A DNA stretch of 64,000 nucleotides from Rahnella inusitata. Its GTDB lineage: Bacteria > Pseudomonadota > Gammaproteobacteria > Enterobacterales > Enterobacteriaceae. Both the position numbers and the translations under genes were made by a program. Under the pieces are notes generated by a model. It had not been told where the DNA came from, did not search any database, and worked only from the letters and a program-made list of their open reading frames with translations. Positions 18,814 through 27,342 of this stretch are shown one piece after another; positions within the stretch are counted from its first letter, which is position 1; the number at the start of each line of letters is the position of its first letter. The stretch is from positions 1-64,000 of the forward strand of contig NZ_JYDE01000017.1 of the NCBI RefSeq assembly GCF_003263515.1, in the 5' to 3' direction.

Positions 18814-20283
18814 ATGTCTATTAGCTCCGTCATTAAATCCCTGCAGGACATCATGCGTAAAGACGCCGGTGTCGATGGTGATGCCCAACGTCTTGGTCAG
18901 CTTTCATGGCTGCTGTTCCTGAAGATTTTCGATACGCAGGAAGAAGAGCTGGAACTGGAGCAGGATGATTACCGTCTGCCGATCCCGCAGCGTTATCTGT
19001 GGCGCACCTGGGCGGCCAATAATGAAGGGATCACCGGCGATGCGTTGATGGAGTTTGTTAACGACGACCTGTTCCCGGCACTGAAAAACCTGACTGCGCC
19101 GTTTGATATTAATCCGCGCGGTTTTGTGGTGAAGCAGGCCTTCAGCGATGCCTACAACTACATGAAGAACGGTACTTTGCTGCGTCAGGTGATCAACAAG
19201 CTGAACGAAATTGATTTCAGCAACAGCAATGAACGCCACCTGTTTGGTGATATCTACGAACAGATCCTGCGTGATTTACAAAGCGCCGGTAACGCCGGTG
19301 AGTTCTATACCCCGCGCGCCGTAACACGTTTTATGGTCAACCGTATCGACCCGAAACTGGGCGAATCGATTATGGACCCGGCCTGCGGTACCGGCGGTTT
19401 TCTGGCCTGTGCCTTTGACCACGTCAAAGAGCATTACGTCAACACCACCGAAGACCATCAGATACTGCAAAAGCAGATTTTCGGCGTCGAAAAAAAGCAG
19501 CTTCCACATCTGTTGTGTACCACCAACATGCTGCTGCACGGCATTGAAGTACCGGTGCAAATCCGCCACGACAACACGCTGAACAAACCGCTCTCCTCAT
19601 GGGATGAGCAGCTTGACGTGATTGTCACCAACCCGCCGTTTGGTGGCACCGAAGAAGATGGCATTGAGAAGAATTTCCCGGCCGAAATGCAGACCCGCGA
19701 GACTGCCGATCTGTTCCTGCAACTGATCGTCGAAGTGCTGGCTGATAAAGGCCGCGCCGCCGTGGTGCTGCCGGACGGCACCTTATTTGGTGAAGGCGTA
19801 AAAACCAAAATCAAAAAGATGCTGACTGAAGAGTGCAACCTGCACACCATCGTGCGCCTGCCGAACGGCGTGTTTAGCCCGTACACCGGCATCAAAACCA
19901 ATATCCTGTTCTTCACCAAAGGCCAGCCGACCCAAGACATCTGGTTCTACGAACATCCGTATCCGGCAGGCGTGAAGAACTACAACAAAACCCGCCCGAT
20001 GAAGTTCGAAGAATTCCAGACAGAAATCGACTGGTGGGGCGATGAAGCCGATGGTTTCTCCAGCCGCGAAGAAAGCCATCAGGCCTGGAAAGTGGGCATC
20101 GACGAGATCATTGCCCGCAACTTCAACCTCGATATTAAAAACCCGTATCAGGGCGAAACCATCAGCCACGATCCGGATGAACTGTTAAGTCAGTATCAGC
20201 AGCAGCAAACAGAAATCAGCGAACTGCGCAACCAGCTGCGCGACATCCTCGGTGCTGCGCTGGCCGGTAAAGGAGCGAACTGA
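18814..20283 (+). CDS. hsdM: Type I DNA methyltransferase M subunit (type IB)
   Basis: The N6-adenine methyltransferase subunit, 489 residues, the EcoAI length. The N-terminal helical domain is followed by the AdoMet-binding motif DPACGTGGFL near residue 190 and the catalytic NPPF in VTNPPFGG near residue 272. With HsdS it methylates both strands of the bipartite target and protects host DNA. I chose MSISSV at 18814 (GGAA five bases upstream) over the in-frame ATG at 18802 because it matches the known family start. It lies 72 bases after hsdR and overlaps hsdS by one base (TGATG). Confidence 0.95.
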   Translation: MSISSVIKSLQDIMRKDAGVDGDAQRLGQLSWLLFLKIFDTQEEELELEQDDYRLPIPQRYLWRTWAANNEGITGDALMEFVNDDLFPALKNLTAPFDINPRGFVVKQAFSDAYNYMKNGTLLRQVINKLNEIDFSNSNERHLFGDIYEQILRDLQSAGNAGEFYTPRAVTRFMVNRIDPKLGESIMDPACGTGGFLACAFDHVKEHYVNTTEDHQILQKQIFGVEKKQLPHLLCTTNMLLHGIEVPVQIRHDNTLNKPLSSWDEQLDVIVTNPPFGGTEEDGIEKNFPAEMQTRETADLFLQLIVEVLADKGRAAVVLPDGTLFGEGVKTKIKKMLTEECNLHTIVRLPNGVFSPYTGIKTNILFFTKGQPTQDIWFYEHPYPAGVKNYNKTRPMKFEEFQTEIDWWGDEADGFSSREESHQAWKVGIDEIIARNFNLDIKNPYQGETISHDPDELLSQYQQQQTEISELRNQLRDILGAALAGKGAN

Positions 20284-22046
20284 TGGCTGTCGAACAACTG
20301 ATCACCCAGCATATCGATACCTGGACGTCCGCCCTGCGCACCCGTTCCACCGCCGGACGCGGAACCTCTGGCAAGATTGATCTGTACGGCATCAAAAAGC
20401 TGCGCGAACTGATCCTCGAACTGGCGGTGCGCGGCAAACTGGTACCACAGGATCCGAATGATAAACCGGCGTCTGAATTGCTCAAACACATTGCGGCTGA
20501 AAAAGCGGAGCTGGTGAAGCAGGGGAAGATTAAAAAGCAGAAGCCTTTGCCGGAAATTAGTGAAGATGAAAAACCATTTGAATTGCCGGTGGGTTGGGAG
20601 TGGGTGAGACTCAACGACATTATGGCGGATATTCATTATGGGTATACAGCTTCTGCTGATGAAACAAAAAAAATAAAATTATTAAGGATAACTGATATCC
20701 AAGATGACAAAGTAAACTGGGCAACAGTGCCTGGTTGTGATATCAGTGAAAAAATGGCTGAGCAATATAAGCTGAAAGATAATGATATTGTTATTGCTCG
20801 AACTGGTGGGACTGTAGGGAAGTCATATTTAGTTGAGAATATAAATGTTCCATCAGTATTTGCATCCTATTTAATAAGGTTGAAATACCTTCCCCCTATG
20901 CAAGCACAATTCACAAAAATATTCTTGGGTAGTCAGTTGTACTGGAAGCAACTTTATGATGGAACATCCGGCACAGGGCAACCAAATGTAAATGGTAATA
21001 CCTTAAAGGCAATAATATTACCTGTAGCGTCTATTGATGAACAAAATAATATTATCTCTAAAGTTAAAGAGCTCATGTCCCTCTGCGATCAACTGGAACA
21101 GCAATCCCTGACCAGTCTGGAGGCGCATTCACAGCTGGTTGAAACGCTGCTTTCCACGCTTACCGCCAGCCAAAACTCCCAGGAATTGGCCGAAAACTGG
21201 GCGCGAATCAGCCAACATTTCGACACGCTGTTTACCACCGAAGCGAGTATAGATGCGCTTAAGCAAACTATTCTGCAACTGGCTGTAATGGGGAAACTGG
21301 TGCCGCAAGACCCTAACGATGAACCAGCCTCTGAACTGCTAAATCGTATTGAGCAGGAAAAAGCGCAACTGGTGAAAGAAGGGAAAATTAAAAAACAAAA
21401 ACCTTTGCCGCCGATTAGTGAAGAGGAAAAACCGTTTGAGTTGCCAGTGGGGTGGGAATGGTGCAAGTTTGGTCTTTTATCCGAATTTATAAATGGTGAT
21501 CGAGGCAGTAATTATCCCAATAAAAACGAATATGTTGATAGCGGTGTTCCTTGGATAAATACTGGGCATATTGAGAAAGATGGGACTCTATCCGTTGAAT
21601 TTATGAACTATATTACGCAAAAAAAATTCGATGAACTTCGAGGTGGGAAAATAAAGGATGGAGATCTGGTATATTGTTTACGTGGTGCAACGTTTGGTAA
21701 AACAGCCTTTGTAACTCCATACAAGGTAGGAGCCATTGCTTCATCTCTAATGATTATTCGCCCATTTATTATTCAAGTCGGAGCTTTTTTTTACAATTAC
21801 CTCACAAGCCCATTTGGTAAGTCGCAAATATTTCGTTTTGACAATGGCTCAGCACAACCAAATTTATCTGCTAACAGTGTAATGTTATATGCCTTCCCTT
21901 GCCCGCCGTTAGAAGAGCAATCGAGAATATATAATGAAGTTCAAAGATTATTCGAAATATGTGAATCATTAAAGAGCAATATTCTATCTGCCCAACAAAC
22001 CCAACTCCATCTGGCGGATGCTCTCACAGATGCAGCGTTAAACTAA
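20283..22046 (+). CDS. hsdS: Type I restriction specificity subunit S (type IB)
   Basis: The DNA-recognition subunit, 587 residues. It contains two target recognition domains (about residues 105-255 and 395-555), each preceded by a nearly repeated conserved block that starts KLVPQDPND near residues 51 and 337 and runs to ELPVGWEW. The central and C-terminal coiled-coil spacers (EQQSLTSLEAHSQLVETLL near 285) set the spacing of the bipartite site. The recognition domains are AT-rich and codon-atypical while the conserved blocks are GC-richer, a sign of domain exchange. The recognised sequence cannot be read from the protein. The stop is ten bases before the next gene. Confidence 0.95.
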   Translation: MAVEQLITQHIDTWTSALRTRSTAGRGTSGKIDLYGIKKLRELILELAVRGKLVPQDPNDKPASELLKHIAAEKAELVKQGKIKKQKPLPEISEDEKPFELPVGWEWVRLNDIMADIHYGYTASADETKKIKLLRITDIQDDKVNWATVPGCDISEKMAEQYKLKDNDIVIARTGGTVGKSYLVENINVPSVFASYLIRLKYLPPMQAQFTKIFLGSQLYWKQLYDGTSGTGQPNVNGNTLKAIILPVASIDEQNNIISKVKELMSLCDQLEQQSLTSLEAHSQLVETLLSTLTASQNSQELAENWARISQHFDTLFTTEASIDALKQTILQLAVMGKLVPQDPNDEPASELLNRIEQEKAQLVKEGKIKKQKPLPPISEEEKPFELPVGWEWCKFGLLSEFINGDRGSNYPNKNEYVDSGVPWINTGHIEKDGTLSVEFMNYITQKKFDELRGGKIKDGDLVYCLRGATFGKTAFVTPYKVGAIASSLMIIRPFIIQVGAFFYNYLTSPFGKSQIFRFDNGSAQPNLSANSVMLYAFPCPPLEEQSRIYNEVQRLFEICESLKSNILSAQQTQLHLADALTDAALN

Positions 22047-22056
22047 GGAGCAGTTT

Positions 22057-23166
22057 ATGCCGGTTCATCATGCTATCTGGCGGGTGGGGGAGAACCCTCA
22101 GCCGCTGATCATCAGTAAACTTTCTAGCGAGCAGTTGCTGGAGAAGATGATATTAAACGATCCTACCATCCTCTCTGACCAGTGGATGATTATCGGTCAT
22201 CAGGAAAATACGCTCGATAAAGGGCGCATTGATCTGCTGGCGATTGCGCCGGATGCCTCGCTGATATTAATTGAGCTTAAACGCGACCGTACACCGCGTG
22301 AAGTGGTGGCGCAGGCGCTGGATTACGCTTCGTGGGTGGATGATTTAACCGCAGACCGTCTCTCACAGATTTATGAGAAATTCTCCGGTGGCGGCAATCT
22401 GGGTGACGCGTTTCAGCAACGTTTCAATACTGAGTTGGAAGAAGAATCCATCAACCAGTCGCATCAAATCATCATTGTGGCAGCGGAGCTGGATCCGTCG
22501 ACTGAGCGCATCGTGGACTATCTGAGTAAGAATGGTATCTCTATAAACGTTCTGTTCTTTAAGGTGTTCCAGCACGGCGAAGAGCAGTTCCTAAGCCGTG
22601 CCTGGCTTATTGACCCAAGCGAAACGCAAACTAACGCCGCACAAGCCACCGCAGGTGCCAGTGCCAAAGCGAAGGAACCCTGGAACGGGGAGTTCTATGT
22701 CTCGTTTGGCGACCCAAGCAGCCGTAACTGGGAAGAGGCCCGCCGCTATGGTTTCATCAGTGCAGGCGGTGGAAGCTGGTACAGCCAGACGTTAAAGCAG
22801 CTTCAGCCAGGCGATCGCGTTTGGGTAAAAATTCCGGCAACGGGTTATGTCGGCGTCGGCATTGTGCAGAGCGCCGTTGAGCCTGCCAGCAGTTTTACGC
22901 TCAACACTGAAGACGGCGAAAAACTCGCGATGGACGTGCTGAAGCATGGCGAACTGTATCGCCAGAATGCCGATGATCCCGATAAATCAGAGTATTTTGT
23001 GCCGGTGAAATGGCTTGAAACCCGCAGCGAACATGAAGCTGTGAATGAGGTTGGTTTCTTTGGCAACCAGAATACGGTCTGCAAACCGACCACACCAAAA
23101 TGGCGGCACACAGTCGATAAGCTAAAGCGTATGTTTTTACGCTGGGACACTGAACGGGCAGAATAA
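22057..23166 (+). CDS. PD-(D/E)xK (DUF91/NucS-like) nuclease with C-terminal probable EVE/PUA-like domain
   Basis: A 369-residue protein joined to the hsdRMS operon (ten-base gap, AAGGAG ribosome site). The N-terminal half has a RecB-like nuclease pattern: Glu29 in the first helix, Asp59 in KGRIDLLAI, Glu73-Leu-Lys75 and Gln86-xxx-Tyr90. The C-terminal part (about 205-300) has FYVSFGD, RRYGFISAGGGSWYS and GDRVWVKIPATGYVGVGIV, which reads like a beta-rich PUA/EVE-type domain of the kind that recognises modified bases. This suggests a nuclease directed by base modification or working with the type I enzyme. The nuclease assignment is fairly firm; the second domain and the function are inference. 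Confidence 0.7.
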   Translation: MPVHHAIWRVGENPQPLIISKLSSEQLLEKMILNDPTILSDQWMIIGHQENTLDKGRIDLLAIAPDASLILIELKRDRTPREVVAQALDYASWVDDLTADRLSQIYEKFSGGGNLGDAFQQRFNTELEEESINQSHQIIIVAAELDPSTERIVDYLSKNGISINVLFFKVFQHGEEQFLSRAWLIDPSETQTNAAQATAGASAKAKEPWNGEFYVSFGDPSSRNWEEARRYGFISAGGGSWYSQTLKQLQPGDRVWVKIPATGYVGVGIVQSAVEPASSFTLNTEDGEKLAMDVLKHGELYRQNADDPDKSEYFVPVKWLETRSEHEAVNEVGFFGNQNTVCKPTTPKWRHTVDKLKRMFLRWDTERAE

Positions 23167-23177
23167 GAGAGGCTGGG

Positions 23178-24140
23178 ATGATGTCTGTTAGCGATAAGGT
23201 ATTGAAACTCGCCTTCCAGGGGGAATGGAATACGCTTTTACCTATTCTTCGTGGTTATCCTGATCTGGTAAATCACCCCAGTGAACCTAAAGGTTATACC
23301 CCGCTGCATCAGGCTGCATGGCATGGAGCGAATTTGTCGGTAATGGGAGAACTGTTATCTATTGGCGCTGACCGAAGTGCGACAACGAATGCTAAGCGGC
23401 AGACTGCTTATGACATCGTGGTTGAAAAGCACAAACGGCCTGATCTGCAATATCTTCTGTTCCCGCAAAAATTGACCATCGGACAAATTCTCAGAAAAGT
23501 GGTTTCCACTGAGCGGCAATTGTTCACTGATTATGATGGCAACCAAATTTTGGTCGATAAAATGATTGCGGCTTCCGGTGTTGAGCAATGCCCTGATGAC
23601 CTTAACGAACTGGATACCAGGCTAAGTCACCTCTTTTTTGCGTTGACGGGGAAAGCGATATCAACGGCTGACACCATTCACTTTGATGTAGGTGAAGGTT
23701 TTACATTTACGGTAGAGGCTGAGTTTTTCAGGCTGATATTTTTCCCGTTGGTACATCAAGTTGCGGTAAAAAAGATTAGCTATCTGGAAAGTGAATGGGC
23801 CGTTGTATCCGACTTATTTGATCCTGCTCCGACGCAATGGGGATTGAGAGGGAGTTTGTTCTTGTGGCTGGAGATGCGGCAGGCTTTATGTCAGGTCAGT
23901 ATTCCTGAAGATAAAAATGAATTGGGCGATATCATTTCGGCAGCATTTCAGTCACTGACGGGGAAGTCGTTAATCAATCGGGTGGGCGGCAACGACTTTT
24001 ACGTTGAGCGATTCAGTCGTGGTGGTGGATCTTCAGGTTTTGTTGCTTCCCTGTTTTGGCTTAATGAGTTCATCCCACAACTGCAACAGCGGTTAACCTG
24101 GCAGCAAACTGTTTGGTCGATTTCACCGCGTTCCTTTTGA
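23178..24140 (+). CDS. Ankyrin-repeat protein of unknown function, type I RM-associated
   Basis: A 320-residue protein. The N-terminus carries one clear ankyrin repeat, GYTPLHQAAWHGANLSVMG near residues 35-53 followed by LLSIGADRSATTNAKRQTA, flanked by weaker units. The remaining 210 residues show no family I recognise; two similar segments, HLFFALTGKAIS near residue 153 and AAFQSLTGKSLIN near residue 255, suggest an internal duplication. No signal peptide or membrane segment is seen. It lies 11 bases after the nuclease gene and appears to be part of the same operon, so a role in protein contacts with the restriction or nuclease components is possible. Confidence 0.6.
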   Translation: MMSVSDKVLKLAFQGEWNTLLPILRGYPDLVNHPSEPKGYTPLHQAAWHGANLSVMGELLSIGADRSATTNAKRQTAYDIVVEKHKRPDLQYLLFPQKLTIGQILRKVVSTERQLFTDYDGNQILVDKMIAASGVEQCPDDLNELDTRLSHLFFALTGKAISTADTIHFDVGEGFTFTVEAEFFRLIFFPLVHQVAVKKISYLESEWAVVSDLFDPAPTQWGLRGSLFLWLEMRQALCQVSIPEDKNELGDIISAAFQSLTGKSLINRVGGNDFYVERFSRGGGSSGFVASLFWLNEFIPQLQQRLTWQQTVWSISPRSF

Positions 24141-24250
24141 TGTTTTATTTAGTAGGTATCGGGCGTTGTTTTGCTACTTTTCATGGAATTATTTCATCGC
24201 CTCAAATTTGCAGTGGTTGTTGAAAATGTTTAAATCGATCTGGGGGAAGT

Positions 24251-24688
24251 ATGACTACAGCAGAATTAGGGCAGTTAAGGGTATTGCAGAAACTAATGAG
24301 CTTTGGGGCCAGAAACGCCATCGTCCAGAAAAAAGGCAACAGATCATTCATCACATTTGATGCCCCAAATGGTAAAACGTATAAAGTCACAACCAGAGCG
24401 AAAACGTCAGGGACCTGGCAAACCTCAACAAACTATGCTGCCCATTGTACCCTTGATAAAAATGACAATGAGTTTTGGGTATTTATCGATCTTGGTCGAG
24501 AACCGAATAGTTTCTATATCACGCCGTTATCTTGGATCAGGAATGATATTTATGAGGCATATATGGATTATCTGCAGAAACACGGTGGACACCGCGCGCA
24601 AAATGATGAGTCGACTCATCATGCTATTTCAGTAAAACGCATCACTGACTGGAAAGATGCGTGGGGGATGATGGGACTTAGTCTATAA
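24251..24688 (+). CDS. Small hypothetical protein at the end of the RM island
   Basis: A 145-residue protein with GGGGGA three bases before the ATG. The core reads KTYKVTTRAKTSGTWQTS near residues 42-59, FWVFIDLG near 77 and FYITPLSWIRNDIYEAYMDY near 88-107. It resembles, by eye, small bacterial proteins of the PD-(D/E)xK-like superfamily in which a lysine-rich strand precedes a GTWQTS segment, but I cannot point to an intact acidic triad, so nuclease activity is not claimed. It is the last gene before the second att repeat, 110 bases after the ankyrin gene. Confidence 0.5.
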   Translation: MTTAELGQLRVLQKLMSFGARNAIVQKKGNRSFITFDAPNGKTYKVTTRAKTSGTWQTSTNYAAHCTLDKNDNEFWVFIDLGREPNSFYITPLSWIRNDIYEAYMDYLQKHGGHRAQNDESTHHAISVKRITDWKDAWGMMGLSL

Positions 24689-24813
24689 AATTTTGCTAAG
24701 CGTTCGCGCAATGATGCTGTGATGTCATGAAGAGATATGAAAGCTATTTAAAGCTTAAATTTGCCGAGAGGCTTGGTATTGCTGGGTTTTTGAAGTGGCG
24801 TGAAATGACTTAA

Positions 24814-24834
24814 TGGTGTCCCCTACAGGAATCG
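24814..24834. repeat. Attachment-site direct repeat, copy 2 (junction between the two islands)
   Basis: TGGTGTCCCCTACAGGAATCG is identical to the argW 3' end at 36113-36133 in the same orientation. The interval between them is 11.3 kb, the size of a P4-type satellite, so these two copies are the likely ends of the integrated satellite. Confidence 0.9.
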
Positions 24835-25041
24835 TATTTACTTTTATTGCATTGATTTTATTGTTATTTTTACTTTTATGTTGTTTTTGTACCCGCTTTT
24901 GTACCCGCTATTTAGCTTGTCCTACAAACGTAAGAGTTTCATAGCTCAAAGATATGCTATCGAATGGAGATGAAAAATCTGACCATTACATAAAATACCT
25001 TTAAGCCCATAGAAGTGGCAAGTCTGACTAAATTTATGTTT

Positions 25042-26010
25042 TTATTTAAAGTTAGCTGATTTTATTTCTTTTGAAATGCACAAGGATTCTTGATAAAGAA
25101 CTTTAAACATCTCAGAACCATACTGATATTTTAGCTTAATATAATAATCATGTTCAATGTTATTAATATGTGACAGCATTCCATGTAAATAAGGAATATC
25201 CTCCCTTTTTAGTTTATTTTGGCTATAAAGATAGATCATGGCTCTTATTTTTTTTCTCAGGTAACGACCTACACCCAGTTCGCCTTCGTGAGTAATTACC
25301 ACTCCAGTTACTCGCTTGGAACGTCCTTTGCCAATATATCTGGTTTTCTCTTTGTTGATGAGTAGTTTCGGATTTTCAGTTTTGTTGATGAGAGTGGAAA
25401 TAAAAGAGTGAATCATCTCAAGCTTTTCTATGTTATCTGCGGAAAATGTTAAATCATCTGCGTAACGAGTATATAAAATACCTTCTTTTTCGCAATATGA
25501 ATTTATTTCGCTATCAACATCATGCATGACTATATTTGAAATTATTGGTGAAGAAGGGGCACCAATGCAAAGGCTAAGTTTTCTTTCTCCTTTTCTTCGC
25601 CAGAATAAATAGTTAGTTATTATCGTGCTTTCAAATGCCCCAAATACCAATCCGTTTTTTTCAAGGAAATATAGGAAATCGGAAGGCTTAATCGAAGGGA
25701 AAAAATTCCTGAAGTCCATTTTTAATAAAAATGCGTTATCTTTATGGGGCAATGCATTATCATAAATGGATGAGTTTTTCATATATGCTTTTGCACAGCT
25801 ATGAATGGGGATGGTTTCCAAAAGAGTTTTAACTATAGCCCGTTGAATTTCTTTTATTTCTTTTGATGGTTGAGCTACTTCTCTTTTTTCAGAACTGTTT
25901 TTTTTATTAATATAAAAAACTTTGTATTCGCGTGGTGCGGAGATGTAATTTTTGATCAGATAAGGAACTGATTTGTCTAGGTAATTTGCTATTTCATCTA
26001 AGTAACTCAT
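25042..26010 (-). CDS. Retron reverse transcriptase (Ec86/St85-like)
   Basis: A 322-residue group of retron-type RNA-directed DNA polymerase. It has the retron-specific NAxxH motif (NALPH, residues 85-89), the catalytic aspartate Asp99 in KMDFRNFFPS, GAPSSPIISN at 150-159, the YADD active site at 183-186 and the VTG motif at 234-236 that contacts the RNA stem in this family. It copies the msd part of its cognate RNA into multicopy single-stranded DNA joined to the branching guanosine. AGGAG lies five bases before the ATG. It follows the effector gene by nine bases, and the ncRNA lies upstream of both, the usual order for this retron type. Confidence 0.95.
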   Translation of the reverse strand: MSYLDEIANYLDKSVPYLIKNYISAPREYKVFYINKKNSSEKREVAQPSKEIKEIQRAIVKTLLETIPIHSCAKAYMKNSSIYDNALPHKDNAFLLKMDFRNFFPSIKPSDFLYFLEKNGLVFGAFESTIITNYLFWRRKGERKLSLCIGAPSSPIISNIVMHDVDSEINSYCEKEGILYTRYADDLTFSADNIEKLEMIHSFISTLINKTENPKLLINKEKTRYIGKGRSKRVTGVVITHEGELGVGRYLRKKIRAMIYLYSQNKLKREDIPYLHGMLSHINNIEHDYYIKLKYQYGSEMFKVLYQESLCISKEIKSANFK

Positions 26011-26019
26011 AGTGTCTCC

Positions 26020-27033
26020 TCATCCTCTAATTACTGCTAGTCTTGCATTGTCGTGCTCTCTATAATAGAGAAGAGCATTTGCTTTTATATCATTAACATC
26101 ACTAAATTCATAGATGGTATCTTTGTCTGGTACGTATCGATATTTTATAAACCCTAGGTTTTTCGCGGTTGCTATATAATATGTGTCACCTGAATGTTCA
26201 ATATCCACATAACCAAGTTTTTCTAATGTGTAAATATATTCTTTTATTTTTTTTAATGTGATATTTATACCAAACCCATCATTTAGACACTTTCTAATCT
26301 CACTAACTTTTAAGGCCGAGAAAATATATATAAGATCGCCAATCAAAAGGCACACATGTCCCTTGGCTTGACTGTTGAAATTAACAGATTGTTGAGTTTT
26401 TATTTCTACTTCAGTCGTTAATCTTTCCAAGATAACATCTGCTATTTGATTTATTTCCTCATGACTTCCCGTTAATGAAAGATTTACTCGTGTTTCTTCA
26501 CGTGCTGAGACGGAATATCTAACACCCCATCGATATTTGAGTAAGGTTCTATTGTTATCCTCTAGATATTTCAACAGCCCTAGGTTAATGAATGATCTTT
26601 GGACAGTTGTATTGGTATTAACAACTGTTATTAATTTTTCAGATATTGACTCAATGATGCTAAACGACCCTAATTCTGCATAAGCACCCAAACCCTCAAC
26701 TACAAGAATAACTGCACTAGCTAAGTCTGCAAGGACTATTTCAAAGTCAATAAGATTTTCGACAATAGAGTGCTCAAGCCAGTCCTGAAATTCTTCTGCA
26801 AGTATTATTTTATCAGGGGTAATGCGTTTATTGAGAGGTATATGCCGCATCTCAGGTATACGCCGCATTAGAGCGTCTCTCATTGATTTAGGCAAAGGGG
26901 GAGGGGCATCAGGTTCATGATCGCCTAAGTCAGCTATAAGACCGCCACATATGAAAATAAAATTAGGCAAATTCTTTACACGTAATTTTTTAGTATCAAT
27001 ACAAAGTAAAAAATTATCTCTAATATCATCCAT
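26020..27033 (-). CDS. Retron effector, nucleoside deoxyribosyltransferase-like with winged helix
   Basis: A 337-residue protein of the retron St85/Ec86 effector type. The N-terminal half looks like a nucleoside deoxyribosyltransferase/TIR-like fold: FICGG at 27-31 opens the nucleotide site and VVEGLGAYAELGSF at 111-124 holds the probable catalytic glutamate (Glu120, with Glu113 nearby). The C-terminal part (about 235-310) has a winged-helix-like pattern (LKVSEIRKCLNDGFGI, LKKIKEYIYTLEKLGYV) that would bind DNA or the retron DNA. In the characterised relatives the effector is held inactive by the RT-msDNA complex and hydrolyses a nucleotide such as NAD+ when phage disturbs it. Base composition is AT-rich, unlike core genes. 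Confidence 0.85.
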   Translation of the reverse strand: MDDIRDNFLLCIDTKKLRVKNLPNFIFICGGLIADLGDHEPDAPPPLPKSMRDALMRRIPEMRHIPLNKRITPDKIILAEEFQDWLEHSIVENLIDFEIVLADLASAVILVVEGLGAYAELGSFSIIESISEKLITVVNTNTTVQRSFINLGLLKYLEDNNRTLLKYRWGVRYSVSAREETRVNLSLTGSHEEINQIADVILERLTTEVEIKTQQSVNFNSQAKGHVCLLIGDLIYIFSALKVSEIRKCLNDGFGINITLKKIKEYIYTLEKLGYVDIEHSGDTYYIATAKNLGFIKYRYVPDKDTIYEFSDVNDIKANALLYYREHDNARLAVIRG

Positions 27034-27061
27034 TATATGTAACCATGATTTTTTATAGAAA

Positions 27062-27085
27062 TAGCCCCAGTAGATACTGGGGCTA
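27062..27085 (-). terminator. Hairpin between retron RNA and effector gene
   Basis: TAGCCCCAGTA and TACTGGGGCTA form an eleven-pair stem with a two-base spacer, followed on the minus strand by TTTCTAT. It can end the ncRNA transcript while letting part of transcription read into the effector and RT genes. Confidence 0.7.
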
Positions 27086-27230
27086 CTGCCTCTTTACCAG
27101 AATAGGCACGGTCGGCGTAAAAATCGCAGATTTTTGCGGTGACCGTGGCTGAATTGACCACAATAACAAAGCTCCGGTGATACACCAGATGAAGCAATAG
27201 CCACACGCTTCTAACGCGTAAAGAGTAGCG
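27086..27230 (-). ncRNA. Candidate retron msr-msd RNA
   Basis: The region has the full layout of a retron RNA on the minus strand. The a1/a2 repeats are CTCTTTAC (plus-strand 27218-27225 complement) and GTAAAGAG (27090-27097 complement), with a further CTACT pairing after a short bulge. Directly after a1 comes a GCG that could hold the branching guanosine. Two msr-like hairpins follow (ACGC/GCGT at 27205-27219; CTGGTG/CACCGG at 27174-27188). The msd region has a long stem: CACGGTC/GACCGTG at 27107-27147 with inner AAAAATC/GATTTTT. It lies upstream of the effector and RT genes. Exact ends are estimated. Confidence 0.8.
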
Positions 27231-27342
27231 ACATCATATTGCCTATACCATCTTCAATCAAGCCTAGACGTAAGATGGTTTAGTGTTCATAACGTTGTAG
27301 ATAACTAAACAGGGCAAAAGAATAGTTGGTGTCCCGCGCGCA

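Noticed and set aside
19458-20169. Antisense frames opposite hsdM
   Set aside because: They mirror codon periodicity of hsdM and have no independent support.
27034-27330. Possible small coding gene upstream of the retron effector
   Set aside because: No frame with a start and ribosome site was found; the base-paired structure explains the region as retron RNA.
27327-27335. TGGTGTCCC near the cos site resembles the start of the att repeat
   Set aside because: Only nine bases match and the following sequence belongs to the cos-like block, so it is most likely chance.
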